From positions 682,001 to 746,000 of the forward strand of contig NZ_CP060714.1 in assembly GCF_014395975.1 (NCBI RefSeq): a stretch of DNA of 64,000 nt, written 5' to 3'. The notes below the pieces were generated by a model, which was given only the letters and a program-made list of their open reading frames with translations, made no database searches and was not told where the DNA came from. The position numbers and the translations under genes are program-made. The DNA is from Diaphorobacter ruginosibacter. Lineage in GTDB: Bacteria; Pseudomonadota; Gammaproteobacteria; Burkholderiales; Burkholderiaceae_C. Shown one piece after another: positions 8,896 through 18,800 of this stretch. Each line of letters begins with the position of its first letter. Position 1 is the stretch's first letter.

Positions 8896-8930
8896 CCTCT
8901 AGGGAGTCACTAAACGTTGACCCCTAGAGG
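8896..8930 (-). terminator. Hairpin downstream of aioA
   Basis: Perfect 9-bp inverted repeat CCTCTAGGG / CCCTAGAGG with a 17-base loop, starting 6 bp after the aioA stop codon. There is no T-tract, so it may be a processing or mRNA-stabilising hairpin. The inner sequence AACGTTGACCCC also recalls the ends of IS21-family elements, which I could not confirm. Confidence 0.4.
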
Positions 8931-8935
8931 GGGTG

Positions 8936-11422
8936 CTATGAAAGATAGAGCCTATCCTTGAATGAAATGCTCTGCTTGTAGTCCTCCAAGCTACCAACCT
9001 TTCGAATGCTCGCCCAAGTCCCCTTGTAGTACGGAATGACATTTCGGTCGACCCAATCAGTGACCAGGTCTCCCGCGACGCCCTTGACGTAGCCGAACAG
9101 CATGAACGTGTGGTTCGGCTTCACTGACTTCATCGGGTATGCCATCGCATAGGTGCTTCCGTAGTCGTTGAAGACCTCGATAACATCGCCAGCAGCAACT
9201 CCAAGCTGTTTTGCATCGGCCACATTCAATTCGATGAACGCAAGTGGCAGTCGGTCTCGGACAAAGGCGTTGTATTGGTCGTGGTATGCGGTTTGCCACA
9301 CCTCATTGGCGCGGCCATTGTTTATCCAGAATTTGTGCTTTGCCTTCTGGGCTGCAACAGGCTTTGGCAGTCCGTTCCAGGGGGCTGGCTTGAATTCTGC
9401 TTTTCCAGATTTCGTGTCGAATTTACCATCCTCATAAAGCATCTCTGTGCCGACCAGCTTTTCTCCTTCCACTTTCTTGATGGGAAGCTGAACACCGTTG
9501 TTGCCTGCTTTGCGCAGCAGCGCATAGGTAGCGAGGTAGCCAGTATCCCCTCCTTGACTATCAATCGGGCCAGCGCCTGGGCGACCGGCACGCCGGAACC
9601 CGTCGTTGAAAGAGTCTTCTTCGGTTTTCCAGTCAAACCCCTCGAAGCGCTTGACCATGGCCGCTTTGCCCTCGCGCTGATATAGCGCCTTCAATGAGTT
9701 CGCAATGGTCGCAGCAATCAAGCAATCCGCCTTGGCTGTGCCTGGTGCATCCATGAACTTTTCCGACAACCGCAGCCTCCGCTCACCGTTCATCGACGTC
9801 AAATTGATTTCTCCAGGATGCGCAGCTGGGAGCAACATGTGCGCTTCCTCCGCCAACGTCGTGGGATACAGATTGATTGAGGTGATGAACAAGCCGCCTT
9901 TGTTTTTGCAAGCGTCGTAGATGATGTCCACGAGCTGTGCCACGCTTGCGCCGCGAGCCTTCGCGATAGCCTCATTGACAATCTTTGCTCGCTTGCTCAT
10001 CACCAATCTATGCTGCTCGGCATTCAGCGTAGTCTGGAATGGATTTGCCCCCCACATCGTATACATCAGGCCCTTGCCTTTGATGACTTCCTGGTCGATG
10101 TAAATCTTCTTGTCGCCTGGATACGGCGGACGCGCGTAGCCCTCTTGGTGTCCACCCATACGACAAACACCAGTGCCTCGGCGGCCAACGTTGTGCGTAG
10201 CAAGCACTAGACTCACCAAGGCACTTTGGATGACGTAGTTGTCGTTCCCCCAGATGATTCCCTTTTCATAGGGATGGAACGTGCGCGGCCGGTGCCCTGA
10301 AGCCTTTGGCTTGTATGCCCATTCGGCTGCCTGCTTCAGTTTCGCAACAGGAATGCCGGTTGCCTTCGCTCCATCCTCCAGTGACATCCTGTTGGTTCTG
10401 ATTGCTTCGTCAAAACCAGTTGTGTTTTGGGCGATGAATTCCTTGTCCTGCCAGCCTTGCTCAACGACGTATGTGAAGAGGGTGTTGAAAAGCGCAGTAT
10501 CCGAACCCGGTTCTATGTCGAGATGCAGGACGTTTTCCTTGCCCGCCACTTGCTCACTGATGGCTACAGTCGCAGTACGTCTTGGGTCCACAATGATGAC
10601 TTTTGCGGCACCAACGGTTTCGCCAGGAAAGCGCTGCTTCTTCTTATCCACAGTGCCCCCGCTGAGGTTGGGCATCCAGTGGTTGAGAAAATAGTTCGAT
10701 TGCGTCTCGTATGGGTTCGCTCCAGTGCAAAAGATGGTGTCTGCAAGCTGAGCGTCTTCATAACTGTTATTGAGTTCCCCGACCCCCATCTCTCTGGTGG
10801 CATGGCATTCAGAGTTGTATGACGGACGGTTGTGAATGCGCACCATTTGAGTCTGTAGCGCGCTGAACATAAGCTTGCCTGTGCCCCACGTGTTTTCGAA
10901 ACCTCCTCCGGCACCACCATGGTCAAAGCAATCGAAGAACAAGCCATCGGGGCCATCGCTATCCAGGATTTTTTTGGTCAGCCCTGCGTACAGCGCCATG
11001 GCATCGTCCCAGCCAGTGTCGAGCCATTGCTCTCCTCGGTAGACGCGCGGGTTCTTCAGTCGCTCTTTGCCGATGCCATCGTTGGTATACATGTACGAGG
11101 CCATCTTGCCGCCACGAGTCGAGGACAGCCCGCTATTCACCACACATTCGCGGTCTGGAACAATCATGATGTTCCAGCGCTTGCCGGCCTTGTCCGTGAT
11201 GGTGTTGGTCATTGCACGCGTCATCGTCAATGACATCGGAGGCACTTGCTTGGTGAAGTCGACGCCCAATGCATTCTGGTTGGCAGGCCTGCCGCCTTCT
11301 TTGTTGTGGTCCCACTTGTAGACGTTGTAGCCGCAGCCAACAATGCAGAAGTGACAGGTCAGGTTGGTCCTTTCAGCGTCTGTTGGGGGCAGGGCGATTC
11401 GGTCATTGATGTTGGTGGACAT
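8936..11422 (-). CDS. aioA: Arsenite oxidase large (molybdopterin) subunit
   Basis: An 828-residue catalytic subunit of periplasmic arsenite oxidase, which oxidises As(III) to As(V) and passes electrons through AioB to cytochrome c or azurin. It is a DMSO-reductase-family protein: C23-x2-C26-x3-C30 (CHFCIVGC) binds the 3Fe-4S cluster, and the segments HNRPSYNSECHATREMGVGE and GRRGTGVCRMGGHQEGYARP are characteristic of AioA. There is no signal peptide, as expected, because the subunit is exported folded together with the Tat-targeted AioB. It follows aioB by 10 bp with a GAGGAG ribosome-binding site. No cytochrome c or moeA gene follows, unlike many aio clusters. Confidence 0.96.
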   Translation of the reverse strand: MSTNINDRIALPPTDAERTNLTCHFCIVGCGYNVYKWDHNKEGGRPANQNALGVDFTKQVPPMSLTMTRAMTNTITDKAGKRWNIMIVPDRECVVNSGLSSTRGGKMASYMYTNDGIGKERLKNPRVYRGEQWLDTGWDDAMALYAGLTKKILDSDGPDGLFFDCFDHGGAGGGFENTWGTGKLMFSALQTQMVRIHNRPSYNSECHATREMGVGELNNSYEDAQLADTIFCTGANPYETQSNYFLNHWMPNLSGGTVDKKKQRFPGETVGAAKVIIVDPRRTATVAISEQVAGKENVLHLDIEPGSDTALFNTLFTYVVEQGWQDKEFIAQNTTGFDEAIRTNRMSLEDGAKATGIPVAKLKQAAEWAYKPKASGHRPRTFHPYEKGIIWGNDNYVIQSALVSLVLATHNVGRRGTGVCRMGGHQEGYARPPYPGDKKIYIDQEVIKGKGLMYTMWGANPFQTTLNAEQHRLVMSKRAKIVNEAIAKARGASVAQLVDIIYDACKNKGGLFITSINLYPTTLAEEAHMLLPAAHPGEINLTSMNGERRLRLSEKFMDAPGTAKADCLIAATIANSLKALYQREGKAAMVKRFEGFDWKTEEDSFNDGFRRAGRPGAGPIDSQGGDTGYLATYALLRKAGNNGVQLPIKKVEGEKLVGTEMLYEDGKFDTKSGKAEFKPAPWNGLPKPVAAQKAKHKFWINNGRANEVWQTAYHDQYNAFVRDRLPLAFIELNVADAKQLGVAAGDVIEVFNDYGSTYAMAYPMKSVKPNHTFMLFGYVKGVAGDLVTDWVDRNVIPYYKGTWASIRKVGSLEDYKQSISFKDRLYLS

Positions 11423-11432
11423 GATGAGCTCC

Positions 11433-11963
11433 TCACAAGATGTTTGCTTGGCGGCCGAAAATCAGGCCATCGACGCCTACCGCAGTCACGGTGCCAGATG
11501 CGTTGTCGTACTCCAGCAATATCTTGGGAAGGTCCTCAGTGGCTTGGCCACAGACCATCTGCCCTCCCTTTTCAGGGTCGAAGATGGTGAAGTGACAGCC
11601 ACATTTGAACGTTCTGCTGCCGCCATCGTAGGTAACCGGGCAGCCCATATGCGTGCACATCGCACTGAATGCAACGATGTCTCCTTTGGGTCCAACGCCA
11701 CCAACTACCGGTGTGTCCATGCGCAGCGCATAGCAGGGGGATGAGTCATCCGGATACATGAAGGTAGTGACCTCATTCACCTTCATGCCTGAAATCTTGC
11801 TGACGGCTTTTCGCGGATATGGCAGTGTGGTTCCACTCGCGTTTGCTGGAGTCGCTGCATTTGCCACGTGAATTGGGATGACAGCGCCTCCTGTGCCCAC
11901 GGCTGCGGCTGCCATGCCACCAGATTTCAGAAAAAAGCGGCGCGCAATCTTTACGTCTTCCAT
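11433..11963 (-). CDS. aioB: Arsenite oxidase small (Rieske) subunit
   Basis: A 176-residue Rieske [2Fe-2S] protein and first gene of the aioBA operon. The N-terminus carries a twin-arginine signal (ARRFFLKSGGMAAAAVG) that should carry the AioAB heterodimer to the periplasm. Cluster ligands are C103, H105 (CTHMGC) and C121, H124 (CGCHF). C108 and C123 are also present and could form the disulfide seen in many Rieske proteins but absent from some beta-proteobacterial AioB proteins. The start is preceded by GGAGAC and lies about 26 bases from the expected transcription start of the sigma-54 promoter at 12000-12016. Confidence 0.95.
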   Translation of the reverse strand: MEDVKIARRFFLKSGGMAAAAVGTGGAVIPIHVANAATPANASGTTLPYPRKAVSKISGMKVNEVTTFMYPDDSSPCYALRMDTPVVGGVGPKGDIVAFSAMCTHMGCPVTYDGGSRTFKCGCHFTIFDPEKGGQMVCGQATEDLPKILLEYDNASGTVTAVGVDGLIFGRQANIL

Positions 11964-11999
11964 GTTGTCTCCGTAGTAGTTGACTCTTGCGACATGTCA

Positions 12000-12016
12000 C
12001 GCAACAACCGTGCCCA
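12000..12016 (-). promoter_or_regulatory. Sigma-54 promoter of aioBA
   Basis: On the minus strand the sequence reads GGCACG-GTTG-TTGCG, an almost exact match to the -24/-12 consensus TGGCACG-N4-TTGCW with the invariant GG-N10-GC spacing (GG at 12014-12013, GC at 12002-12001). The expected start site is about 26 bases upstream of the aioB ATG. AioR, encoded next door, is a sigma-54 activator. Confidence 0.85.
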
Positions 12017-12032
12017 GAGAGCACCCTTGAAA

Positions 12033-12045
12033 AATCAAGCACTTG
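12033..12045 (+). promoter_or_regulatory. IHF-binding site in aio intergenic region
   Basis: AATCAAGCACTTG matches the IHF consensus WATCAANNNNTTR at every fixed position. It sits between the sigma-54 promoter and the upstream inverted repeat, which is where IHF bends DNA to bring a sigma-54 activator to the promoter. Confidence 0.65.
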
Positions 12046-12098
12046 GAAACCCTACTTGCCGTTGCGGGTAGTTTGCGTAACATGAACACAAAGTCAGA

Positions 12099-12114
12099 GT
12101 TACGAAAACGTAAC
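12099..12114. promoter_or_regulatory. Probable AioR activator site (perfect inverted repeat)
   Basis: GTTACG-AAAA-CGTAAC is a perfect dyad about 98 bp upstream of the -12 element of aioBA and 16 bp upstream of the aioX start codon. A related half-site, GCGTAAC, occurs at 12075-12081. The position fits an upstream activator sequence for AioR, and it may also make aioXSR autoregulated. Confidence 0.6.
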
Positions 12115-12130
12115 CATCAGGAGACGCCAC

Positions 12131-12997
12131 ATGAATCGAAGAGAAAGCCTCAGGAGCCTCTCATTGGCTGCCGTTTCCGCTTCCTTCCCTGTACTGGCCG
12201 CGTCCCAGGGGAGGAGCTTTCGAGTCGGATTGACACCTGTGATGCTGGCCGACCAATTCGGCTTCCTTACTCGCTGGGGGCAATATCTCAGCGAACGGAC
12301 CAACCTCCAAGTTGAGTTCGTTGCACGAGAAACCTATCAAGGCATTCTCGACCTGCTGTTCTCTCAGCAAGTTCATGCTGCATGGATATGCGGTTACCCA
12401 TACATCAGATTCGAGGCGGAGCTTGAACTGCTTGCTGTGCCTCTCTATCAAGGCAAACCAACATATCAGTCCTATTTGATTCGTTCGCCAACCAATTCAC
12501 CCACCATAAATGGCTGGCAAGATTTAAGGGGGCAGGTCTTGGCCTATTCCGACCCTCTGTCGAATTCCGGTTGGCTAGTGGCACAGGTACAGCTTGCAAA
12601 AGCCGGGATTCAGGCCCAGCACCTTAAGAAAGCGTTCTTCACACATGGCCACCGTAATGTTGCTGAGGCAGTTGCTGTTGGACTGGCTCAAGCAGGAACT
12701 ATCGATGGGTACGTTTGGGAAACCATGAGACTGCAAAAGATGTCGTCCGCGATGAAAACGGAGGTCATCTGGAAGTCGGAGTTCTTTGGATTTCCGCCAT
12801 TGGTCATTCGCCGTGGCCAAGGCGATGAACGAACAGCAAAGCTGGGTCATGCGCTGAATGAGATGGCCAATGACAGTGCAGGCAAAGAATTTCTTGCGGC
12901 GCTCAACCTGACAGGCTTCATAAAGGGGCAGCCTGAGCTGTACGACTCCATACGGAAGGAAGCACAGCAAGTTCCAGGAAGCGGAGTCGCTCCGTGA
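12131..12997 (+). CDS. aioX: Arsenite-binding periplasmic sensor protein
   Basis: A 288-residue substrate-binding protein of the PhnD-like family (phosphonate/phosphate ABC transporter binding proteins) located, as in known aio clusters, directly before aioS and divergent from aioBA. It has an export signal with a twin-arginine-like start (NRRESLRSLSLAAVSASFPV). AioX binds As(III) and signals through AioS; a conserved cysteine is required in characterised relatives, and the only cysteine I see here is C87 in WICGYPYIRF. Start at ATG 12131 with CAGGAG at 12118-12123. The stop overlaps the aioS start (TGATG), so translation is coupled. Confidence 0.9.
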   Translation: MNRRESLRSLSLAAVSASFPVLAASQGRSFRVGLTPVMLADQFGFLTRWGQYLSERTNLQVEFVARETYQGILDLLFSQQVHAAWICGYPYIRFEAELELLAVPLYQGKPTYQSYLIRSPTNSPTINGWQDLRGQVLAYSDPLSNSGWLVAQVQLAKAGIQAQHLKKAFFTHGHRNVAEAVAVGLAQAGTIDGYVWETMRLQKMSSAMKTEVIWKSEFFGFPPLVIRRGQGDERTAKLGHALNEMANDSAGKEFLAALNLTGFIKGQPELYDSIRKEAQQVPGSGVAP

Positions 12998-14442
12998 TGC
13001 GCCACCAACTGCCCTACCGTTTCCAAATACCACTCGGTCTATCGTTGGCTGTGTTGATTGGGGCAATTTTTGTGACAGCCGTCACCGCCAAAGTTCAATC
13101 AGAAAATGGAAGAAAAGACACGCTTTCGCTCCTGGACCGCGCCATGGTTCTAGTTACGGCCCAGGTCCGCCCGATGCTGAGCGCTGACGATACTTGGCGA
13201 ACTTTCTCGCTGCTGAAGGACATTGATGCTTTGCTTCCCGGTGCCTCGATGGGGCACACGCGGTTAGCTGTACTCAACCTCAATGGCGCTGTTTTTGCCG
13301 CTTCGAGCCCAGCACAGCTAGGAACGGGACAAAAGATGCTGGGCCAACAGTGGCATCAAACCACCATGCCGCCGGCCAAAGACATTGTTCAGCGCGTGCA
13401 ACTGAATTCGACGGATGGTTCTTTAATCTGGATTGAGCCCATTCGCAGCGAAGATGCTCAAACCATGGGTTTCGTGTTCGTTGAGGTCGATGCAGAAGTG
13501 TTTCGAACCAACTGGAGCGCTCTGCTGCGGACCGCACTTTTGGGGATTGTTCTGGCTGTGGCGTTGCTTGTTCCCGTTGGATGGTGGGTCGGGCGAAGAA
13601 TGACGAGACCAGTCGGGAAGCTAGTTCAGGTAATTGAGGACATCGGCTCCGAAGACCCGTCAGTGCTGCAAGACAGAATTCCTCGAACATCTGACCCTGA
13701 ACTAGGTCGAATAGGCCACGCGATTTCTCAGCTCATGACGGAGTTGGAGCATCGGCAGCAAGTAGAAAACAGGGCTCTTGCAGCAGAGCGACTCGCAGTG
13801 GTGGGAAGGATGACTGCTGCGGTCGCTCACGAAATCAACAACCCGCTCGCAGGACTATTGACTGCAACCCAAACCTTGCGACTGCATGGGAACAACGAGG
13901 ATGTTCGTGAGCGTACGGTGGACTTGTTGGGTAGAGGGTTGCAGCAAATTCGCACGACCGTGGCGGCGCTGCTACCGCAAGCGCGCGTGGATGACCGAAC
14001 GCTTGACCCCAATGACTTAGAAGATGTTGTCACCCTCGTACGCCCCATCGCCGCCAAACTTGAAATAGAAATCGCTACTCACCTGGAAGTTGATTCGGCC
14101 ATCCACGTTTCCTCGGCGCCACTACGACAGGTCATGCTGAATTTGCTGCTCAACGCAGTGAAGGCTGCCGGCGAAAAGGGCCTGATATCAGCAGAGCTTG
14201 AAGTCGACTCCGAGAAGGTTTGTTTTTGCGTGAAGAATACTGGATTGGTTCTTACGCAGGATGAGTTTCACAGGCTTCTGGCAACAGAAAGCGGAGATGA
14301 CCCACGCGGGTATGGGCTCTGGGTGTGCCGACAAATCGCGAACCACTTGGGTGGCAGTTTTGACATCTCGAGCACGGAAGTAGAGCAAACCTACTTGATG
14401 TTTAAAGTCCCCAACCAGCAAGCGCGGGAGCATTCGAAATGA
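12997..14442 (+). CDS. aioS: Arsenite-responsive sensor histidine kinase
   Basis: A 481-residue membrane histidine kinase. Transmembrane helix 1 is about residues 12-32 and helix 2 about 178-199, enclosing a roughly 145-residue periplasmic domain that would meet AioX. A HAMP-like segment follows, then the phosphoacceptor H at about residue 278 (AAVAHEINNPLAGLL). The ATPase domain shows an N-box (QVMLNLLLNAVKAAG) and GYGLWVC as a G2-like box; the G1 region is atypical. ATG at 12997 overlaps the aioX stop; a GTG three bases earlier is possible. The stop overlaps the aioR start by 4 bp. Confidence 0.9.
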   Translation: MRHQLPYRFQIPLGLSLAVLIGAIFVTAVTAKVQSENGRKDTLSLLDRAMVLVTAQVRPMLSADDTWRTFSLLKDIDALLPGASMGHTRLAVLNLNGAVFAASSPAQLGTGQKMLGQQWHQTTMPPAKDIVQRVQLNSTDGSLIWIEPIRSEDAQTMGFVFVEVDAEVFRTNWSALLRTALLGIVLAVALLVPVGWWVGRRMTRPVGKLVQVIEDIGSEDPSVLQDRIPRTSDPELGRIGHAISQLMTELEHRQQVENRALAAERLAVVGRMTAAVAHEINNPLAGLLTATQTLRLHGNNEDVRERTVDLLGRGLQQIRTTVAALLPQARVDDRTLDPNDLEDVVTLVRPIAAKLEIEIATHLEVDSAIHVSSAPLRQVMLNLLLNAVKAAGEKGLISAELEVDSEKVCFCVKNTGLVLTQDEFHRLLATESGDDPRGYGLWVCRQIANHLGGSFDISSTEVEQTYLMFKVPNQQAREHSK

Positions 14443-15740
14443 AGTCCATCCTGTTGATTGAAGACGACGCCATCATTGGTGAATCATTGATGCAACGTTT
14501 CGAGATAGAAGGCATGCACGTGACGTGGTGCAGACGTCTTGCCGAGGCGACATTGGCTCTAGAGAGATTGCCCGGTGCCGTAGTCAGTGATGTTCGACTG
14601 CCCGATGGAATCGCAACTCAATGGTTTACCCAACTCTCTGTTGAACAGAAGTCACTTCCATGGTTCTTTCTTACGGGATATGGAAGCGTGGGTGAAGCCA
14701 TCGAAGCGATTCGTGCTGGTGCGCGCGAATACCTAACCAAGCCATTTGATATAGAAGCGCTGGTAGGGCTGGTGCAACGCGCGCTGCACCAGCAAATACA
14801 GGAAGACGATGAAGCTGTGCTCGGTGTATCTCCGGCGATGCGACGGGCCGAGGCAACCATTCGCAAAGTTGCCTCCCAGAAAGTCTCCGTTTTGTTGACC
14901 GGTGAATCTGGGGTCGGGAAGGAGGTTGCGGCCAGGTTGCTGCACGACTCTTCACCTGCACATGGTGCTGCGGAATTCGTCGCCGTCAATTGCGCAGCCA
15001 TCCCCGAAAGCATGATGGAAGCGGAGTTTTTTGGCTACGAGAAGGGAGCCTTCACAGGAGCAGTGCGCGCACACAAGGGCTATCTTGAACGCGCCAACAA
15101 GGGAACATTGTTTCTGGACGAACTTGGTGAGCTGCCAGCAGCAATGCAGGCCAAGCTTCTTCGGGCATTGCAGGAAAAATGCTTTTTCCGACTTGGCTCG
15201 GAAAGAACTACCCAGAGCGAATTTCGCATCGTTGCGGCCACCAACCGGGACCTCCATGCCGAGATGAACGCGGGCAGATTCCGCGAAGACCTCTTCTACA
15301 GATTGGCAGTCATCAAAGTGGACTTGCCTCCACTTCGAGAACGACCTGAAGACATTCGTTGGCTAACCGAGAAGCTCATTGCCCAACTGGTCGTTGAACA
15401 AAGCCGCCCCATCGCAATGTCGGAAGCCTTTCTTCGTGACCTTATCGCACGTCAGTGGAAAGGCAACGCAAGAGAGCTCCGTTCATACCTCGAAGAATCC
15501 GTCATTCTTAGCGAGGCCGGGATTCTCGACGTCGATACGGTAGTCACAGCTCAAGACGCTGACGGTACGGCATCGCCCAACCTATCGCCTCTCAACAAGG
15601 TGCTTGAGGGTGCTGAACGTGCTTACATTCAACGCGTGCTTGAGCACTGCGACGGGAGTGTTGGCAAGTCCGCGAACGTACTGGGAATCAGTCGGAAAAC
15701 GCTTTGGGAGAAGATGAAGCGGTTGGAGCTGTCTGTGTGA
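14439..15740 (+). CDS. aioR: Sigma-54-dependent response regulator AioR
   Basis: A 433-residue NtrC-type activator. The receiver domain (residues 1-120) has the phosphoacceptor D51 (VVSDVRLPDG) and the conserved K in YLTKPFD. The AAA+ domain has Walker A GESGVGKE, the sigma-54 contact loop EKGAFTGAVRA, Walker B-type TLFLDELGELP and the arginine-containing REDLFYRLAVIKVDLPPLRE region. The C-terminus is a Fis-type helix-turn-helix (GSVGKSANVLGISRKTLWEK). It should activate the sigma-54 promoter of aioBA when phosphorylated by AioS. ATG 14439 overlaps the aioS stop. Confidence 0.93.
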   Translation: MKSILLIEDDAIIGESLMQRFEIEGMHVTWCRRLAEATLALERLPGAVVSDVRLPDGIATQWFTQLSVEQKSLPWFFLTGYGSVGEAIEAIRAGAREYLTKPFDIEALVGLVQRALHQQIQEDDEAVLGVSPAMRRAEATIRKVASQKVSVLLTGESGVGKEVAARLLHDSSPAHGAAEFVAVNCAAIPESMMEAEFFGYEKGAFTGAVRAHKGYLERANKGTLFLDELGELPAAMQAKLLRALQEKCFFRLGSERTTQSEFRIVAATNRDLHAEMNAGRFREDLFYRLAVIKVDLPPLRERPEDIRWLTEKLIAQLVVEQSRPIAMSEAFLRDLIARQWKGNARELRSYLEESVILSEAGILDVDTVVTAQDADGTASPNLSPLNKVLEGAERAYIQRVLEHCDGSVGKSANVLGISRKTLWEKMKRLELSV

Positions 15741-15754
15741 TTTACACAATTCAA

Positions 15755-15770
15755 TCAAGGGGCTATCTCA
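15755..15770 (+). repeat. 16-bp inverted repeat, left copy
   Basis: TCAAGGGGCTATCTCA occurs here, 14 bp after aioR, and its exact reverse complement occurs at 23795-23810. The two copies bracket the TPR-nuclease gene and the whole ars operon (about 8.06 kb). The match does not clearly extend beyond 16 bp. Confidence 0.6.
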
Positions 15771-15806
15771 AGTGAACGCAAGTTGAAATTTGTTGGCTTG
15801 TTTGAA

Positions 15807-18800
15807 CTAATCTATATCGCTTGCGAGCGATAGCGTTGGTGCGTCATGCCGCTCCACTAATTCCGGAAGAGATTTTTCTACTGCCAGCCAAGGGGTATGA
15901 CTGCAGAACAACACTCTTACACCGATAGGTCTGCCGTCATCGCCTTCCTGCAATCGGCGTCGAGCGTTTGCCAATGATTGAATCAGATAATTTTTCTGAA
16001 ACTTAACAAGCTGCGTTGGAAGCCAGTTGGCACTGTCGTATAGGTACCTCTGGGTTTTCAGCGATTCGGAGAAATCAGCAATGTATTGGTCGATGTCTAC
16101 TTCAAAATTCTGCGGGCAATGAGGGTGCCGCATAGAAGCCTCCACGATATGCTCGAACAGTTCACCAAACGCCGGAAGAGAAATGTTATGTGATGAGATT
16201 TGGGTGAGAAATGAAAATGCTACCGCAGCTGCAGAAGTAAAATCGGTTTTATTAGATGAAAGATATTCCTTAAAGCGCTGAATCCCTTGTTGCAAATATG
16301 CCCCGCCCTGTAATGCCATCCACACAAGGTCATCGCCGCTTAACGAAACAAAGCTGCGATTTAGAAGAAACTGCTTGACGGTCGCCGAAGATAATTTCTT
16401 TGGGTCAAGCAATTTATTGGCTGCGCAATGCATTAGGACAGTCTGGGGCCAAATACCAGATACCTTTGCCACGCTCTCCAAAATCTCCCGAAATCGCCCA
16501 TCCAGTGTCAGCACTATTGCGTTGGATGCCCTAGCGAGCATCATCACCTCCACTTCCTCGGGATGAAGTACTTCAATCAGTTTCATCAAGAGAGGGCTAT
16601 CGTCCAATTCACCATAAGCAGGCCTCACCTCGCAATAGCGTTCGATGACGTCAAGCGACTCTTTGAAAAATTGAATTCGTCTGGCGTGGTACCGAGCATC
16701 ATGCTCGATGAACGCTAGCTGCCCATCAATCTCTGTGCTTGTTGCAACACTTTGGTCGGCTTCTGCCTCCAGAAGACATCGTTCCAGTGTTGTTTTAGTC
16801 AACGTCGAGACGAACAACCTTGGTAAGTGCTGTAACGCCTCTTGTACCTCGAGATGGACAAACTCAGCCAGCGTCACGGCATCAATCACATAGCAGGCAT
16901 CCGGATTTCTGATGATTTCGGCCGCTTTTTCACGTTCTTCAGGAGTACCCGTCCCCACGTATATCGGAGGGCCATCTATAGGCCAACCTAAGACTGCCTC
17001 GGTTGAGCTACGCCTTCGGATGTAGCAAAGTCCTCCCAAGGTCATACGCCCAGATGCGTAGTCATCTAGCAGTTGCCGCACAGCGGAAGACGACCGTAAA
17101 ACTTCGGCTTTCATGTGCGCCAAGTCAAGCTCCCCGTCACTATCCTTTCTTACGGGGACCATTTTCATATCTGGCAGTCCGCCCATCATATTGGAGCGTT
17201 CGTGAACGACCTTTATCAAGTGACGATACGCTGATTGAACTCCGGTCACTCGGTATCGATTTTTACCTCCGAAAGCAAGCGCAGGAAGGTCTACTTCTTG
17301 ACCAACCTTCGAGCCAATCAAGGCTGTTGCTTGGGCTGAAAGCAGGTCCGAGTACCCATCCCTTTTTGGAAGCTCTCCAACATCTGGAGGGTCTATCACA
17401 TACTGCGTGACATTTCCAAACTCATCCTCCAAAGTGACACAACTGCCAGGAACAACCGTTAGCAATTCCTCCTCCATTAACGGAAGTTCTTTTGCTGCAC
17501 CAACAATGGCCAGAAAGTAAGCTGACAATGCTTCGGGCTCGTCCAGGTTATGACGAAGCATTCGATATAGTCGCCGCATAGCCCGTTCCAACTCACCATA
17601 CCGAAATTCAAATCTCGCCATTTGGGCGATGCTATCTATTGGCCCATCGAGCAATTCAGGCACTCTACGAAGGTCATTCTGAAACTCAGCCGGTGTCGCA
17701 GAGTGCAAATCCGTCGTTAACTTAAAAATCCAGCTTCGAGCTAGATTCGGGTGCAGTCTTAATTGCGTTTCGGCCAATGGACGCAGGAAACTCCAGTCCG
17801 CGACCTGACGTCCAAGTTCAATTGCTAAACTACGAGTATTGTCGTTCTCAATCCAGTCAGAGGGGAGTCTGGATAATAGCTCTTTTGCTTTTCGCCTGTT
17901 TTGGGACCGAATATAGCAATCTAACAATCTGTTATCTAGGTCAGAGAGGTAGCCTGGCGTTATCAACTGCTCAAAATAAACTGCTGCCTCGGAATACCTC
18001 CCAGCGTAGAACAGAGTCTCGGCGAGCATGTACTTTTGGGGTTCTGTCCCTTGCTCGGACACTAACCGCCTGGCACGCTCCACCATTGGTTCCGCATCTA
18101 GATGACGCCCAGCTCGAGTCAATACACGTGCTGCGAGACACACCGCAATCAGGCCACCTTGCGAATCCACCTTTGCTGATAGAACTTCTTTGACCGCCAA
18201 GTCTTGTGCACCTGTCCGTGCTAGTGTTTGCCACCTCAGCGCTGTTAGAAGTTCAGTTGTTTCATCATCAACTGGATTAAAAAGTAGCGCTGCGTCCAAC
18301 GTTTGCTGGAGCAATGAAAGCTTTCCCTCGTTAGCTGCGAACTGGCCAACTATGGCGAGACTGCTCAGACCCAAATCACTCATTTTTTGGGCAGTAAAGG
18401 TTAAAAACTCTTCCTTCTTTTCAAGTGCAAAGAGAGCAGCTATCCTTGTGTGGAGTATTTCTTCAGAGGTATATCCGTGGGCTTCGGCCTCCTCTATTAG
18501 AGAAAGTGCTTCAGTGAATCGATGCAATACCAGCAGTGAAAATCCTAGGTGACCTATTGCTCCCACGATAGATGCAGACTGAACCTTCCAAAGACGCTCA
18601 TGTCTCGGTTGAAATATCTCGATTGCAAACTCTAGAGCCTTTTTTTCGTCGAGTGGAATCGATTCGGCCATAGCTCTTACAGGAAACCGAGTTCCGTAAA
18701 TCGCTGCAATTCGAAGCGCATTTGCGCGACCAAAAAATCCCGCTTCAGGATGGGATGCCGCCTTTTGACTGAAGTGGACTGCCTCCTCTAGGTTTCCCGC

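Noticed and set aside
8904..8930. AACGTTGACCCC stretch considered as an IS21-family end
   Set aside because: Only a short resemblance, with no transposase remnant or paired end nearby; kept as a hairpin only.
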